From positions 248,001 to 312,000 of the forward strand of contig CBFHMJ010000002.1 of assembly GCA_965656875.1 (NCBI GenBank): a stretch of 64,000 nt of DNA, read 5' to 3'. A program made the position numbers and the translations under genes. The notes under the pieces were generated by a model, which was not told where the DNA came from, did not search any database, and saw nothing but the letters and a program-made list of their open reading frames with translations. Origin of the DNA: CBFHMJ01 sp965656875. Lineage in GTDB: Bacteria > Pseudomonadota > Gammaproteobacteria > Enterobacterales > Alteromonadaceae. Every line of letters starts with the position of its first letter. The first letter of the stretch is position 1. Shown here piece by piece: positions 9,775 to 18,211 of the stretch.

Positions 9775-11151
9775 ATGACTTTTGACGGTGTTTTCACGCT
9801 GTTGCCGCCGATTATTACAATTATTATTGCAGTTTGGCGTAGAAGTGCGATTGGCGCACTCGCATTCGGATTGTGGTTAACCCACGCTCTTATTTCCAAT
9901 GGTAATCCATTCTCTGGATTCATCGGCTCAGTAAATGGTGTGGTGGAGTCACTGTCATACCAGCGAAATATGCAGATCATTTTCTTCAGTTTGTTGATTG
10001 GCGGCATGATTGAGTTGATGCGCAGTTCAGGGGGAATAAGTGCATTTATAAACTGGTTAAACAGTCGCAATCTCGTTAAAGGTAAGAAAAGCGCAGGCGT
10101 GATTCCAACCCTGACTGGCAGCTTAATTTTTACCGATACCAATCTGAGTATGTTCTGTGGAGGCATGGCGAGCCAGACTCTCTTTGATAAATATAAAATG
10201 GGTCGGGCACGGTTAGCATATTTACTCGACTCCACCTGTTCACCCGTAAGTATGCTGGTATTGATAAATGGTTGGGGTGCATACGTATTGAGTTTACTGG
10301 AAGCGCAATCTGTTCAGCAGCCAGTGTCGGTTTTGGTCGATACGCTTTTATTTAACTTCTATTGTTGGTTGGCCTTAATACTGGCCTGGTTTACAGCGCT
10401 ATCCAGTCGGGTGTACGGTCCGATGGCAAAAGATACCGGCAATATAGTGGATTCAACGAAAACTGGATTCATGACTGATCCTGAAACCAATGGAAAAGCG
10501 CGTTATCTGGCTATACCGCTTCTTCTGCTAGTAAGCGTTGCATTATTCTTATTGTGGTGGACAGGAAATGGCGATTTACGAAAAGGGGCTGGCGCCTTTT
10601 CTGTTATGTGGGCTGTTATTTCTGCTTTCATTGTTCTGCTATTAATGGTGCGAGCCGATGATTCGATGAAATGGCGCGAAATAATCAGTAATGCGCTGGT
10701 TGGATTTAGGAAGCTATTGCCAGTTGTTGTTGTCCTGGTTTTATCGATTGCGTTTGGTGATGCGGTAACAGACTTTGGTACGGGATTGTATGTCAGTGAG
10801 TTAGTGTCTGCTGATTTTCCGGGGTGGGCAATTGCGCCGGCAATATTTATCGCTGCTTGTGTCATGTCATTTACCACGGGAACTTCCTGGGGAACATTCG
10901 CCGTGCTTATTCCTATCGCTATTCCCATTTCTTCGGCGACAGGATTACCACCTGCTTTGCTCGTTTCAGCTGTGTTGAGCGGTGGTGTATTTGGTGATCA
11001 TGCGTCACCAATATCAGATTCTACGATTGTGGCCTCAATGGCGAGTGGTTGTGATCATTTTGAACATGTTAAAACTCAATTACCTTACGCCGTTTTTACT
11101 GCGGTTATTTCTCTTCTTTTATTTACGGGCGTAAGTTTCGTCTATTTATAA
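9775..11151 (+). CDS. NhaC family Na+/H+ antiporter
   Basis: A 458-residue polytopic inner-membrane protein with about ten to twelve hydrophobic segments. The NhaC family signature is near the C-terminus: GGVFGDHASPISDST followed by ASGCDHFEHVKTQLPYA. FTDTNLSMFCGG and TGTSWGTF in the core fit the same family. Members exchange Na+ (or Li+, or organic acids) for protons, as expected in a marine bacterium. The ATG is preceded by AGGA at a rather long spacing. The gene stands alone and is followed by a strong hairpin. The family also contains malate/lactate antiporters, so the exact ion is uncertain. Confidence 0.88.
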   Translation: MTFDGVFTLLPPIITIIIAVWRRSAIGALAFGLWLTHALISNGNPFSGFIGSVNGVVESLSYQRNMQIIFFSLLIGGMIELMRSSGGISAFINWLNSRNLVKGKKSAGVIPTLTGSLIFTDTNLSMFCGGMASQTLFDKYKMGRARLAYLLDSTCSPVSMLVLINGWGAYVLSLLEAQSVQQPVSVLVDTLLFNFYCWLALILAWFTALSSRVYGPMAKDTGNIVDSTKTGFMTDPETNGKARYLAIPLLLLVSVALFLLWWTGNGDLRKGAGAFSVMWAVISAFIVLLLMVRADDSMKWREIISNALVGFRKLLPVVVVLVLSIAFGDAVTDFGTGLYVSELVSADFPGWAIAPAIFIAACVMSFTTGTSWGTFAVLIPIAIPISSATGLPPALLVSAVLSGGVFGDHASPISDSTIVASMASGCDHFEHVKTQLPYAVFTAVISLLLFTGVSFVYL

Positions 11152-11161
11152 CCTCATAGTG

Positions 11162-11202
11162 ACTTTTACTGTGGTGGATGTTTCGTCCACTACAGTAAAA
11201 GT
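11162..11202 (+). terminator. Long hairpin downstream of the antiporter gene
   Basis: A 17-bp stem with one mismatch (ACTTTTACTGTGGTGGA pairing with TCCACTACAGTAAAAGT, loop TGTTTCG) begins 11 bases after the stop codon. The T tract after the stem is poor, but the A/T-rich base of the stem could serve on both strands. It is probably a terminator or an mRNA 3'-end stabiliser. Confidence 0.6.
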
Positions 11203-11699
11203 ATCATCTGATATCTTTATTGTTGATTCCAGTCATATCTCAATTTCAGTTATAACTTATTATTAATAGCTATCAGCAAATTGATAAGTTTAAAGTCTTC
11301 ATCTATCTGCATTATCTACATAATTTTCAAAAAACCAGTAAGGCTACTTGTTCAACGTGAATTTAATATGAATATTTTATGTAAATATTATTAGTAAGTT
11401 ATATTTAGCAGGTTCAAATTTATCAATTTTTATGATTCTTTCAAGTTATTGTTTTTTAAAGATAAATAATGAGTGTCAATTGTGTTTCTTTTTTGGGTTT
11501 AAGATAAATTCTATATAAACCAGTTACTTATGTAATAAAAAAAGCGCCTTGGTAAAATTATTGTAAAAAATATTTTCATGTACTACCATCAGGTCGTCGA
11601 AGTTGTCATCTGTACAGTTTCGAAGCAAAAAGTATTCATAGAAATACGTTCTGTTTAATAAGATCTCAAATAGAGACATAACAATTAGACGAGAGAATT
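11203..11699. other. AT-rich leader and promoter region of the protease gene
   Basis: A 497-base gene-free stretch, strongly AT-rich. It must carry the promoter of the secreted protease. A weak ribosome binding site (GAGAG) precedes the ATG at 11700. I see no confident -35/-10 pair and no conserved RNA element. Confidence 0.45.
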
Positions 11700-13859
11700 A
11701 TGATTAAAAAACAACAATTAACAAAACTAAGTGTAGCGGTTATCTGTGCGCTTGGCTTCTCAGCCAATGCAGCAGACATCGTATCAGTGAACAGCGTTCA
11801 GGCTAATGGGGTTAGCGGTAGCGACATCAACTCAGTTGTTGCGCTAGGTAGTGATTACTCATTAAAAGAAGCAAACTCAGTTACTCTTTCTAACGGCTTA
11901 ACTAAAGTTCGTTTCCAACAATATTATAAAGGTGTACCAGTATTTGGTCGCACTATCGCAGCAAGCCGTTCTGACATGGGCGTTGTGTCTAACCTTTTCG
12001 GTAAAGTTGCTCAAAACATCGATATTGACCTTGAGTCAGTAAATCCTGCTATCTCTTCTAAAGAAGCACTTCAAAAAGCAAAAGATTCAAGTGAATCACT
12101 AATGTCGCTTCGTGCGGAAAAAGGTGAGAAGCTGGTTAAAACTGAAAATGACCAAAGCAAACTTTGGATCGTTTTAGACGACAATGATAAAGCTCGTCTT
12201 GTTTATATCTCTTCTTATTATTCTGATTACCCAGAGCCAACTCGTCCTTTCTCAGTTGTTGATGCAAACACTGGCGAAATCATTGAGCAGTGGGAAGGTA
12301 TTAACCACGCACTAGTTGGTACAGGCCCAGGCGGTAACTCAAAAACTGGTCAATACGAGTACGGTACTGACTTCGGTAAAATGGACGTAGCGCAAAGTGG
12401 CAACACTTGTACGATGAACAACGCTAACGTTAAGACAGTAAATCTTAACCACAGCACATCTGGTTCATCAGCGTTCAGCTACAGCTGTCCTCGTAACACC
12501 ACTAAGCAAATCAATGGTGCTTTTGCTCCACTAAATGACGCTCACTTCTTCGGTGGCGTTGTATTTGATATGTTCAACGACTGGGTTGGTTCACCACCAC
12601 TTACGTTCCAGCTAACAATGCGTGTTCACTACAGCAACAACTATGAAAATGCATTCTGGAATGGTTCAGCAATGACATTTGGTGACGGTGCTTCTACGTT
12701 CTACCCACTGGTAAGTCTTGACGTATCTGCACACGAGGTTGCTCACGGTTTCACTGAGCAAAATTCAGGTCTTGTATACAGCGCTCAGTCTGGTGGTATG
12801 AACGAAGCATACTCAGATATGGCGGGTGAAGCAGCTGAAAACTTCATGCATGGTACGAATGACTGGCAAGTTGGTGCTGATATCTTTAAAGCATCTGGCG
12901 CACTTCGTTACATGAACAACCCTCCACAAGATGGTCGTTCAATTGGTCACGCAAATGACTACACCAGCGGTATGGACGTACACTACAGCTCAGGTGTATA
13001 CAACAAAGCTTTCTACTTACTAGCGACTACATCTGGCTGGAATACTCGTAAAGCATTCGAAATCTTCTCACTGGCTAACCAAACTTACTGGACAGCGAAC
13101 TCTACGTTCAATGAAGGTGCGTGTGGTGTTGAATCAGCAGCAGACGATAAAGGCTATACAAAAGCTGACGTAACAGCTGCATTCTCAGCTGTAGGCGTAT
13201 CGTGTTCTGGCGGTGGCGGTAACCCGGGTGGTTCTACTGAGCTTACTGACGGTGTTGCAGTAACTGGAATCTCTGGCGCTTCTGGTAGCGAAAAAGCATA
13301 CACATTAGATGTGCCTGCTGACGCAACAAGCGTAGACTTCAACATGTCTGGTGGTACTGGTGATGCGGATCTATACGTTAAGTTTGGTTCTGCACCTACT
13401 ACTTCTTCATATGACTGTCGTCCGTACAAATCAGGTAACGCTGAAACTTGTTCAATCAGCCCTGCTCAAGCTGGTACGTATCACGTTATGATCCGTGGCT
13501 ATAGCTCTTACTCAGGTGTTAGCCTGGTAGGTGACCACAATTCAGGTGGTGGTTCTTCAGGTGACAGTGGTTCAGAGTCTAACCTAAGCGCTTCTTCAGG
13601 TAGCTGGGCTGGTACTGGTTCAACTGATACAGGAACTGGTGCAAGTTCACTGGAAGTTGCTATCTCTGGTGGTACTGGTGATGCTGACCTTTATCTAAGA
13701 CAAGGTGCTGCACCTACAACTTCTTCATATGATTGCCGTCCATACAAATCAGGTAACTCTGAAACATGTACAGTAAGCAACCCGTCAGGTGTTTATCACT
13801 GGGGTGTTCGTGCTTACACTACATTCTCTGGTGTTAACCTGAACTGGTCATGGCAGTAA
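11700..13859 (+). CDS. Secreted M4 (vibriolysin-like) zinc metalloprotease with two C-terminal PPC domains
   Basis: Extracellular thermolysin-type endopeptidase, 719 residues. Domains: signal peptide 1-24; FTP and PepSY propeptide to about 203; catalytic domain with zinc ligands in HEVAH (345-349), third ligand E369 in GGMNEAYSD, and catalytic H428 in GMDVHYSSG; then two prepeptidase C-terminal (PPC) domains at about 530-610 and 625-719, joined by Gly/Ser linkers. The PPC domains share near-identical GGTGDADLY and TTSSYDCRPYKSGN segments, so they arose by duplication. PPC domains usually aid secretion or substrate binding and are often trimmed off. Codon use is more uniform than in neighbouring genes, consistent with high expression. 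Two hairpins follow the gene. Confidence 0.95.
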   Translation: MIKKQQLTKLSVAVICALGFSANAADIVSVNSVQANGVSGSDINSVVALGSDYSLKEANSVTLSNGLTKVRFQQYYKGVPVFGRTIAASRSDMGVVSNLFGKVAQNIDIDLESVNPAISSKEALQKAKDSSESLMSLRAEKGEKLVKTENDQSKLWIVLDDNDKARLVYISSYYSDYPEPTRPFSVVDANTGEIIEQWEGINHALVGTGPGGNSKTGQYEYGTDFGKMDVAQSGNTCTMNNANVKTVNLNHSTSGSSAFSYSCPRNTTKQINGAFAPLNDAHFFGGVVFDMFNDWVGSPPLTFQLTMRVHYSNNYENAFWNGSAMTFGDGASTFYPLVSLDVSAHEVAHGFTEQNSGLVYSAQSGGMNEAYSDMAGEAAENFMHGTNDWQVGADIFKASGALRYMNNPPQDGRSIGHANDYTSGMDVHYSSGVYNKAFYLLATTSGWNTRKAFEIFSLANQTYWTANSTFNEGACGVESAADDKGYTKADVTAAFSAVGVSCSGGGGNPGGSTELTDGVAVTGISGASGSEKAYTLDVPADATSVDFNMSGGTGDADLYVKFGSAPTTSSYDCRPYKSGNAETCSISPAQAGTYHVMIRGYSSYSGVSLVGDHNSGGGSSGDSGSESNLSASSGSWAGTGSTDTGTGASSLEVAISGGTGDADLYLRQGAAPTTSSYDCRPYKSGNSETCTVSNPSGVYHWGVRAYTTFSGVNLNWSWQ

Positions 13860-13870
13860 GTCTTTCTCTT

Positions 13871-13896
13871 AACTGCTTTTAAAATAAGCAGTTTTT
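13871..13896 (+). terminator. First hairpin after the protease gene
   Basis: AACTGCTT / AAGCAGTT with a 7-base loop, followed by TTT, begins 12 bases after the protease stop codon. It has the shape of a weak intrinsic terminator and stands 15 bases before a stronger one. Confidence 0.6.
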
Positions 13897-13910
13897 AGTT
13901 AGCTTATATA

Positions 13911-13939
13911 AGCTCCGACTTTTTAGTCGGAGCTTTTTT
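13911..13939 (+). terminator. Intrinsic terminator after the protease gene
   Basis: A perfect 10-bp stem AGCTCCGACT / AGTCGGAGCT with a TTTT loop, followed by a run of T. It is a textbook rho-independent terminator and isolates the protease gene from the SGNH hydrolase gene. Confidence 0.9.
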
Positions 13940-13961
13940 ATGTCAATAAATCAGGTTATCT

Positions 13962-14801
13962 ATGTTTGTATACACACAAAAGCAACTGGAGTGGTTAATT
14001 CGTTTTTTCCACCCTGAGAAAAAATACCCTTTTTTAAGAGGTGCGCACAATCCGGCGGCTCATGCAGCATTATTTGGTATCAGAGAGCAATTGTATGTCC
14101 GTATGAAGGAAGGGCTGCAAGCGAAAGTTGCACAGGCTGGTGATGAGTTACTGGAAAAGGTTGCTTTTCAATCGGCAATAAAGTCGGTGCCATTGAGACC
14201 GGGAGCAAAGATCGTTGTATCCGGAGATAGTCAGACGGATGATTTACTATCCTGGCTAGCAATCCTTGAATATGTATTTACTAAGGTTCGACCCGAAGAT
14301 GATATTTCTTTTGTGAATCTGGCAATATCAGGCGATACATCAACCCAGCTATTGGGTGCTGTGATCACCGCAGTGGAACAAAACGCTGATCTTTATCTAA
14401 ACTTTATAGGGACGAATGATATCAGAAAGCAAGGAGGAGATTCGTATAAACCAGCGACCTCACTTACCGAAGTTCAGGCAAATATTGATTCAGTCACACA
14501 GTACTTTAATGAACACACTAATGTGCCAGTACTGTGGATGACACCAGCATGTGTCATTGAAGAAAGAATACAGAAAGACTACTTTATTCAGCAAATTAAA
14601 GCTTCATGGGCTGATTCAGATTTAGAACAAGTAACAACATTGATTGATAATGGATCGCGTGAAGTATTAAACCTGAGAACATTATTCCAATCGAAGGATA
14701 TTGAATATCTAATCGATCAGGATGGGCTTCATTTCACGTTAACAGGACATCAGTTAGTTACCGAAGCTGTAGTCACATGGCTATCATCGGTTGATCTATA
14801 G
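13962..14801 (+). CDS. SGNH/GDSL-type hydrolase
   Basis: A 279-residue protein with the SGNH esterase blocks in order: SGDSQTD with nucleophile S90, NLAISGDTS (block II, Gly), IGTNDI (block III, Asn) and DGLHF with Asp254 and His257. The first 75 residues before block I are not part of the usual fold and contain no signal peptide, so it is probably cytoplasmic. Family members hydrolyse esters of lipids, sugars or acylated metabolites. It lies 614 bases upstream of the large biosynthetic train on the same strand, separated by an AT-rich region, so membership in that cluster is doubtful. The ribosome binding site is weak. Confidence 0.75.
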   Translation: MFVYTQKQLEWLIRFFHPEKKYPFLRGAHNPAAHAALFGIREQLYVRMKEGLQAKVAQAGDELLEKVAFQSAIKSVPLRPGAKIVVSGDSQTDDLLSWLAILEYVFTKVRPEDDISFVNLAISGDTSTQLLGAVITAVEQNADLYLNFIGTNDIRKQGGDSYKPATSLTEVQANIDSVTQYFNEHTNVPVLWMTPACVIEERIQKDYFIQQIKASWADSDLEQVTTLIDNGSREVLNLRTLFQSKDIEYLIDQDGLHFTLTGHQLVTEAVVTWLSSVDL

Positions 14802-15415
14802 GGTTATTGTTTTTTATCATTTCCTTGCGACAGGTTATCTGCCTGTCAGCTCCCTTCTGATTCCTACGACTCCAATCTCTCGCGGCGAAGTCATGATTGC
14901 CGAACACCACTATTTTCAATTAGAAAAATTCAGCCTTTAGCGACTGTTTGTTTTTTAATGAACTGGTTAACAACTGCAGGCAATTTCACTTCATGTCACT
15001 AAACAATAAATTTTCATATGCATTCACAAAAATTACATATTGTGAGGTGTATTATGTTTCGCCCTCTACTGAGAAACATTTGTAGGTAATCCATTAATTT
15101 AACAATAAATGTCACTCATATGTTGCTGTTGCATGCAATGGAAACTTAGTATTTATTAGATAAACATCTAGTGCTTGAGTTTTATATATTTATTTAATTC
15201 AATAGGTTAAGGGTTGTTTGCTAAATTTATCTTTGACAAACATGGTATTAGATATAGTGTTAACAAAAAATTGATAAAACTTCTTGTTTTGTACAAATAT
15301 CTTTCATAGACTGATCAAAGTTTACAGTATGGTCGGATGACTAATAGTGTTTTTTGATGCATTTGGATGCTTAGTTAATACACATAACCAAAATGTAAAG
15401 TGAAAGGTAATCATT
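14802..15415. other. AT-rich regulatory region ahead of the biosynthetic gene train
   Basis: A 614-base gene-free stretch. A short hairpin (GACAGG / CCTGTC, 14829-14847) follows the SGNH gene but lacks a T run. The remainder is very AT-rich and ends in AAAGG before the ATG of the ligase gene. A candidate promoter is listed separately. No regulator gene is encoded here. Confidence 0.5.
15233..15260 (+). promoter_or_regulatory. Candidate sigma-70 promoter for the biosynthetic operon
   Basis: A perfect -35 box TTGACA (15233-15238) is followed after 16 bases by TAGTGT (15255-15260), a poor -10. A better -10 look-alike, TATAGT, sits at 15253 but with only 14 bases of spacing. This would leave an untranslated leader of about 150 bases before the first gene. 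Confidence 0.35.
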
Positions 15416-16918
15416 ATGTTTTTTTCATTAGGCGAATTTCTTCCTAAAGTTTGTGACGAATCCTGGTCTGGTGCTATTCACTTTTATCCTTCTCAGCGAA
15501 CGCTTTCTCAAGAGCATCTGACCGACCAGATCAACTGGTTAGAGGCGAACGTCCCGTTGAAATTCGGGGATCGTGTCGTTGTTATTGCAGCGCCTCAACC
15601 TGAAACTGTCGTTACAATGCTGTGGTTGTGGAATAAAGGTGCAGTCGTCGTCCCGGTAAAACATTACACGGGAGAAGATGAGACAGAGAGAAAAGATCAT
15701 GAACTGGCTATTCATAAAATTGCAGATGATTGTCATGCAATAGCCGTTGTCTCGGGCCAGAAAGCGACATTGCTTGAGCCATCAGATAAACCAAAAAGTG
15801 TCTTTAAAGAGAACAGTGTTCGTAAAGTTGTAGGCTCTGATTTAGCGTTAATCATTTATACATCTGGCAGTACAGGCAAGCCAAAAGGCATCATGCTTTC
15901 ACACAATAATGTGATTACTGCAATGTTCTCAATTGCGACTTATTTGAGAATCGATAAAGAAGAACATATTTTAGGTCTGTCACCGTTATCATTTGATTAT
16001 GGCTTGTATCAATTGTTGTTTTGTCTGGCATTTGATTGTCAGTTCACACTGTTCGAAGACAACTTCCATCCTGTTAAAGTGCTGAAATCTATTGAAGAAC
16101 AGAAGATTTCATTAATCCCTGTCGTGCCAACAATGGCAAGCTCACTGATTCAGATTATTCGGGTATTCAAAAAATCGCTGCCTTCTTTGCGTAAATTAAC
16201 GAATACCGGTGGCCATCTTGGCGAAACCGTTATTGATGAGTACCACTCACTACTACCTCAACTTGATATCTTTCCTATGTACGGGCTTACCGAATGTAAG
16301 CGTGCCTTATATTTGCCGCCAGAGCATGTCGAAGATAAACGAGGATCAGTCGGAATCGCGATTCCAGGTCTTGAAGCCAAGTTGTTTAACACAGTTGGTG
16401 AAGGCGATGACATGCATTTTGAAGAAGTGGCGACGGGTGAAATTGGTGAACTGTATGTGCGTGGTTCGACGGTAATGCAAGGCTATTACGGCCAGGCCGG
16501 TGCCGGTGCCAATGTTGTACCAGGGTTGTATCGTGATGATAACTGGTTGGCAACAGGGGACTTATTTGCACAGGATGAAGATGGTTACTTCTTCTTTAAA
16601 GGCCGAAGTAAAGAACTTATTAAACAGGCTGGCTTCTGTATTTATCCGACTGAATCTGAGGCCATGATCGAAAAACATGATCTGGTACATCTGGCCGCTA
16701 TTGTTCCGTCTACTGACAAATATGGCGATGAAATCGCGTGTTTGTGTGTACAGCTGGATGAAAACAACGACGAGAATCAGAAAGCCTTTAATGCATGGTT
16801 AAAGACTGCAATAGATGGCGATTATCGCCCTCGTGAAGTGCGTTTCATTGATGAAATGGCACTAACACCAAATAGTAAAGTTGATAAGAAAAGCCTGATA
16901 GCAACATTGGAAAACTAG
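15416..16918 (+). CDS. AMP-forming aminoacyl/acyl ligase (carrier-protein loading type)
   Basis: A 500-residue ANL-superfamily adenylating enzyme. Seen: P-loop YTSGSTGKPKG (148-158), FDYGLYQLL (193-201), MYGLTECKRALYLPP (288-302), the hinge region GRSKELIK, and the C-terminal catalytic lysine in PNSKVDKK (K488). The FDYGL...YGLTEXXR...YLPP pattern is, from memory, typical of stand-alone ligases that load an amino acid on a carrier protein (prolyl-AMP ligases such as PltF/PigI) and of the exosortase-A-associated ligase group. It has no fused carrier domain. It is the first gene of the long plus-strand train and probably charges the free carrier protein encoded at 26023. A 152-base gap precedes the decarboxylase gene. 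The substrate is unknown; an amino acid is favoured. Confidence 0.85.
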   Translation: MFFSLGEFLPKVCDESWSGAIHFYPSQRTLSQEHLTDQINWLEANVPLKFGDRVVVIAAPQPETVVTMLWLWNKGAVVVPVKHYTGEDETERKDHELAIHKIADDCHAIAVVSGQKATLLEPSDKPKSVFKENSVRKVVGSDLALIIYTSGSTGKPKGIMLSHNNVITAMFSIATYLRIDKEEHILGLSPLSFDYGLYQLLFCLAFDCQFTLFEDNFHPVKVLKSIEEQKISLIPVVPTMASSLIQIIRVFKKSLPSLRKLTNTGGHLGETVIDEYHSLLPQLDIFPMYGLTECKRALYLPPEHVEDKRGSVGIAIPGLEAKLFNTVGEGDDMHFEEVATGEIGELYVRGSTVMQGYYGQAGAGANVVPGLYRDDNWLATGDLFAQDEDGYFFFKGRSKELIKQAGFCIYPTESEAMIEKHDLVHLAAIVPSTDKYGDEIACLCVQLDENNDENQKAFNAWLKTAIDGDYRPREVRFIDEMALTPNSKVDKKSLIATLEN

Positions 16919-17070
16919 AGGCCGTCGAGTTTGTAGGGTGACTGTTAGTTGAATTCAATGGTTAATGAACGAGATGTAACCGTCACTCATCAATGATCAA
17001 CAGGCCCTGATAACAGGCTGATGTAATACCACGTTTTGAAACATCTGTGACAGCTTTTTGGGAGAGCTAA

Positions 17071-18201
17071 ATGCAACACATTGAACGATTATTACGCGAG
17101 AACCCGGAACCGGTTCATACGCCGTGCTATTTATACAGCGTTAGCAAAGTAGAGCAGAACTACAATGCATTGAAAGACGCGTTAGGAACTGATCTGATTT
17201 TCTCGTTAAAGTCGAACGCGAATGTGGATTTATTGATTCGTGCAACGCACTTCCTGACGGATGGTATTGAAGTCGCATCAATCGGTGAATTAAACCTTGT
17301 TGCAGGTGGTAGTACTCAAAAGTTTGTAAACAATCCTTCAGCGGATAAAACATTTTTACGAGCAGGTATAGCATCAAAAGCGGTCATGATTATCGACAAT
17401 CTGGATCAACTTGATTTGATTGCTGAACTTACAGGTAAACGTCCCCTTAAAGGTGTCCTTCTTCGTCTTAATTCATCTGTTTTACGCCACTTTGATGAAA
17501 CTCACCCTAAAGTTCGTCCTGATCAGTTTGGTATGGACTGGCAAACAGCGCTAACAGCCGTTCAGCGTTGTAAAGAAAAGGGCCTGCCTCTACAAGGTTT
17601 CCATCTGTTTAAAGGTTCTTATAGCTTTGAAAAAACAGCAACCGCAACGGTTGATGCGGTGAAAGGCATTATTGCTGAAATCGAAGCGTCGCTGGGTGAC
17701 AAACTGTCGTTTGTTAATCTGGGCGGTGGCTTTGGTGAAAACTGGCAAAAAACAGATTTTGATTATGCGGCCTATCGAGAAAAGCTGAAAGAACTACCTG
17801 ATTACATTCGAATAGCGCATGAAAGTGGTCGTGGAATCATGGCCAGTGCCGGACATTTCGTCACGCGTGTTCGTTACATGAAAACCATTGAAGATGGCCA
17901 TTTCGCTATTTGTGATGGTGGTGTTGCACAAAACTTCTTACTGGCTCAAACAGAAAACCGCTTTGCAAAATTAAAAGCGCCTCATATTGTGCAAAAAACA
18001 GACTCTGCTCAAATCGGTGCTTGTACTTTTGTAGGCAGTTCATGCAGCAAAGACGATGTTATCGGTAAGCAAGACTCAGCGGCTGTTTTACCTTCGCCAG
18101 GCGATTTTTGTGTGTTTGACAATTGTGGAGCGTATAACGCGAGCTACACCGTCTCTCCATTCCTGAAATTACCTGAACCTAAGTTCTATATCATCGATTA
18201 A
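17071..18201 (+). CDS. Fold-III PLP-dependent amino acid decarboxylase
   Basis: A 376-residue enzyme of the ornithine/diaminopimelate decarboxylase (group IV) family. Seen: PLP lysine K47 in FSLKSNAN, H178 in GFHLFKGS, the glycine loop GGG (218-220), ESGRG (251-255), catalytic C325 in VGSSCSKDD and Y355 in GAYNASY. In diaminopimelate decarboxylases the GFHLFKGS site reads GLHxHIGS; here Phe replaces the second His, so the substrate probably differs. Next to a ligase and a carrier protein, the closest logic I know is BtrK of butirosin synthesis, which decarboxylates a carrier-bound glutamyl group, and the exosortase-A-associated decarboxylases found beside similar ligases. That role is inferred. 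The next gene starts 10 bases downstream. Confidence 0.85.
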   Translation: MQHIERLLRENPEPVHTPCYLYSVSKVEQNYNALKDALGTDLIFSLKSNANVDLLIRATHFLTDGIEVASIGELNLVAGGSTQKFVNNPSADKTFLRAGIASKAVMIIDNLDQLDLIAELTGKRPLKGVLLRLNSSVLRHFDETHPKVRPDQFGMDWQTALTAVQRCKEKGLPLQGFHLFKGSYSFEKTATATVDAVKGIIAEIEASLGDKLSFVNLGGGFGENWQKTDFDYAAYREKLKELPDYIRIAHESGRGIMASAGHFVTRVRYMKTIEDGHFAICDGGVAQNFLLAQTENRFAKLKAPHIVQKTDSAQIGACTFVGSSCSKDDVIGKQDSAAVLPSPGDFCVFDNCGAYNASYTVSPFLKLPEPKFYIID

Positions 18202-18211
18202 GGGGTTAGGA

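Noticed and set aside
9765..10928. Long minus-strand frames of 156 and 141 residues across the antiporter gene
   Set aside because: They are antisense shadows of a clear NhaC protein, have no ribosome binding site, and their composition mirrors the hydrophobic codons of the sense strand.
13154..13429. Minus-strand frame of 91 residues in the protease gene
   Set aside because: Antisense to the PPC linker and domain; Pro-rich low-complexity, no start signal.
14829..14847. Palindrome GACAGG / CCTGTC as a quorum-sensing operator
   Set aside because: Only six pairs, next to the SGNH stop and far from the promoter; more likely a weak terminator stem.
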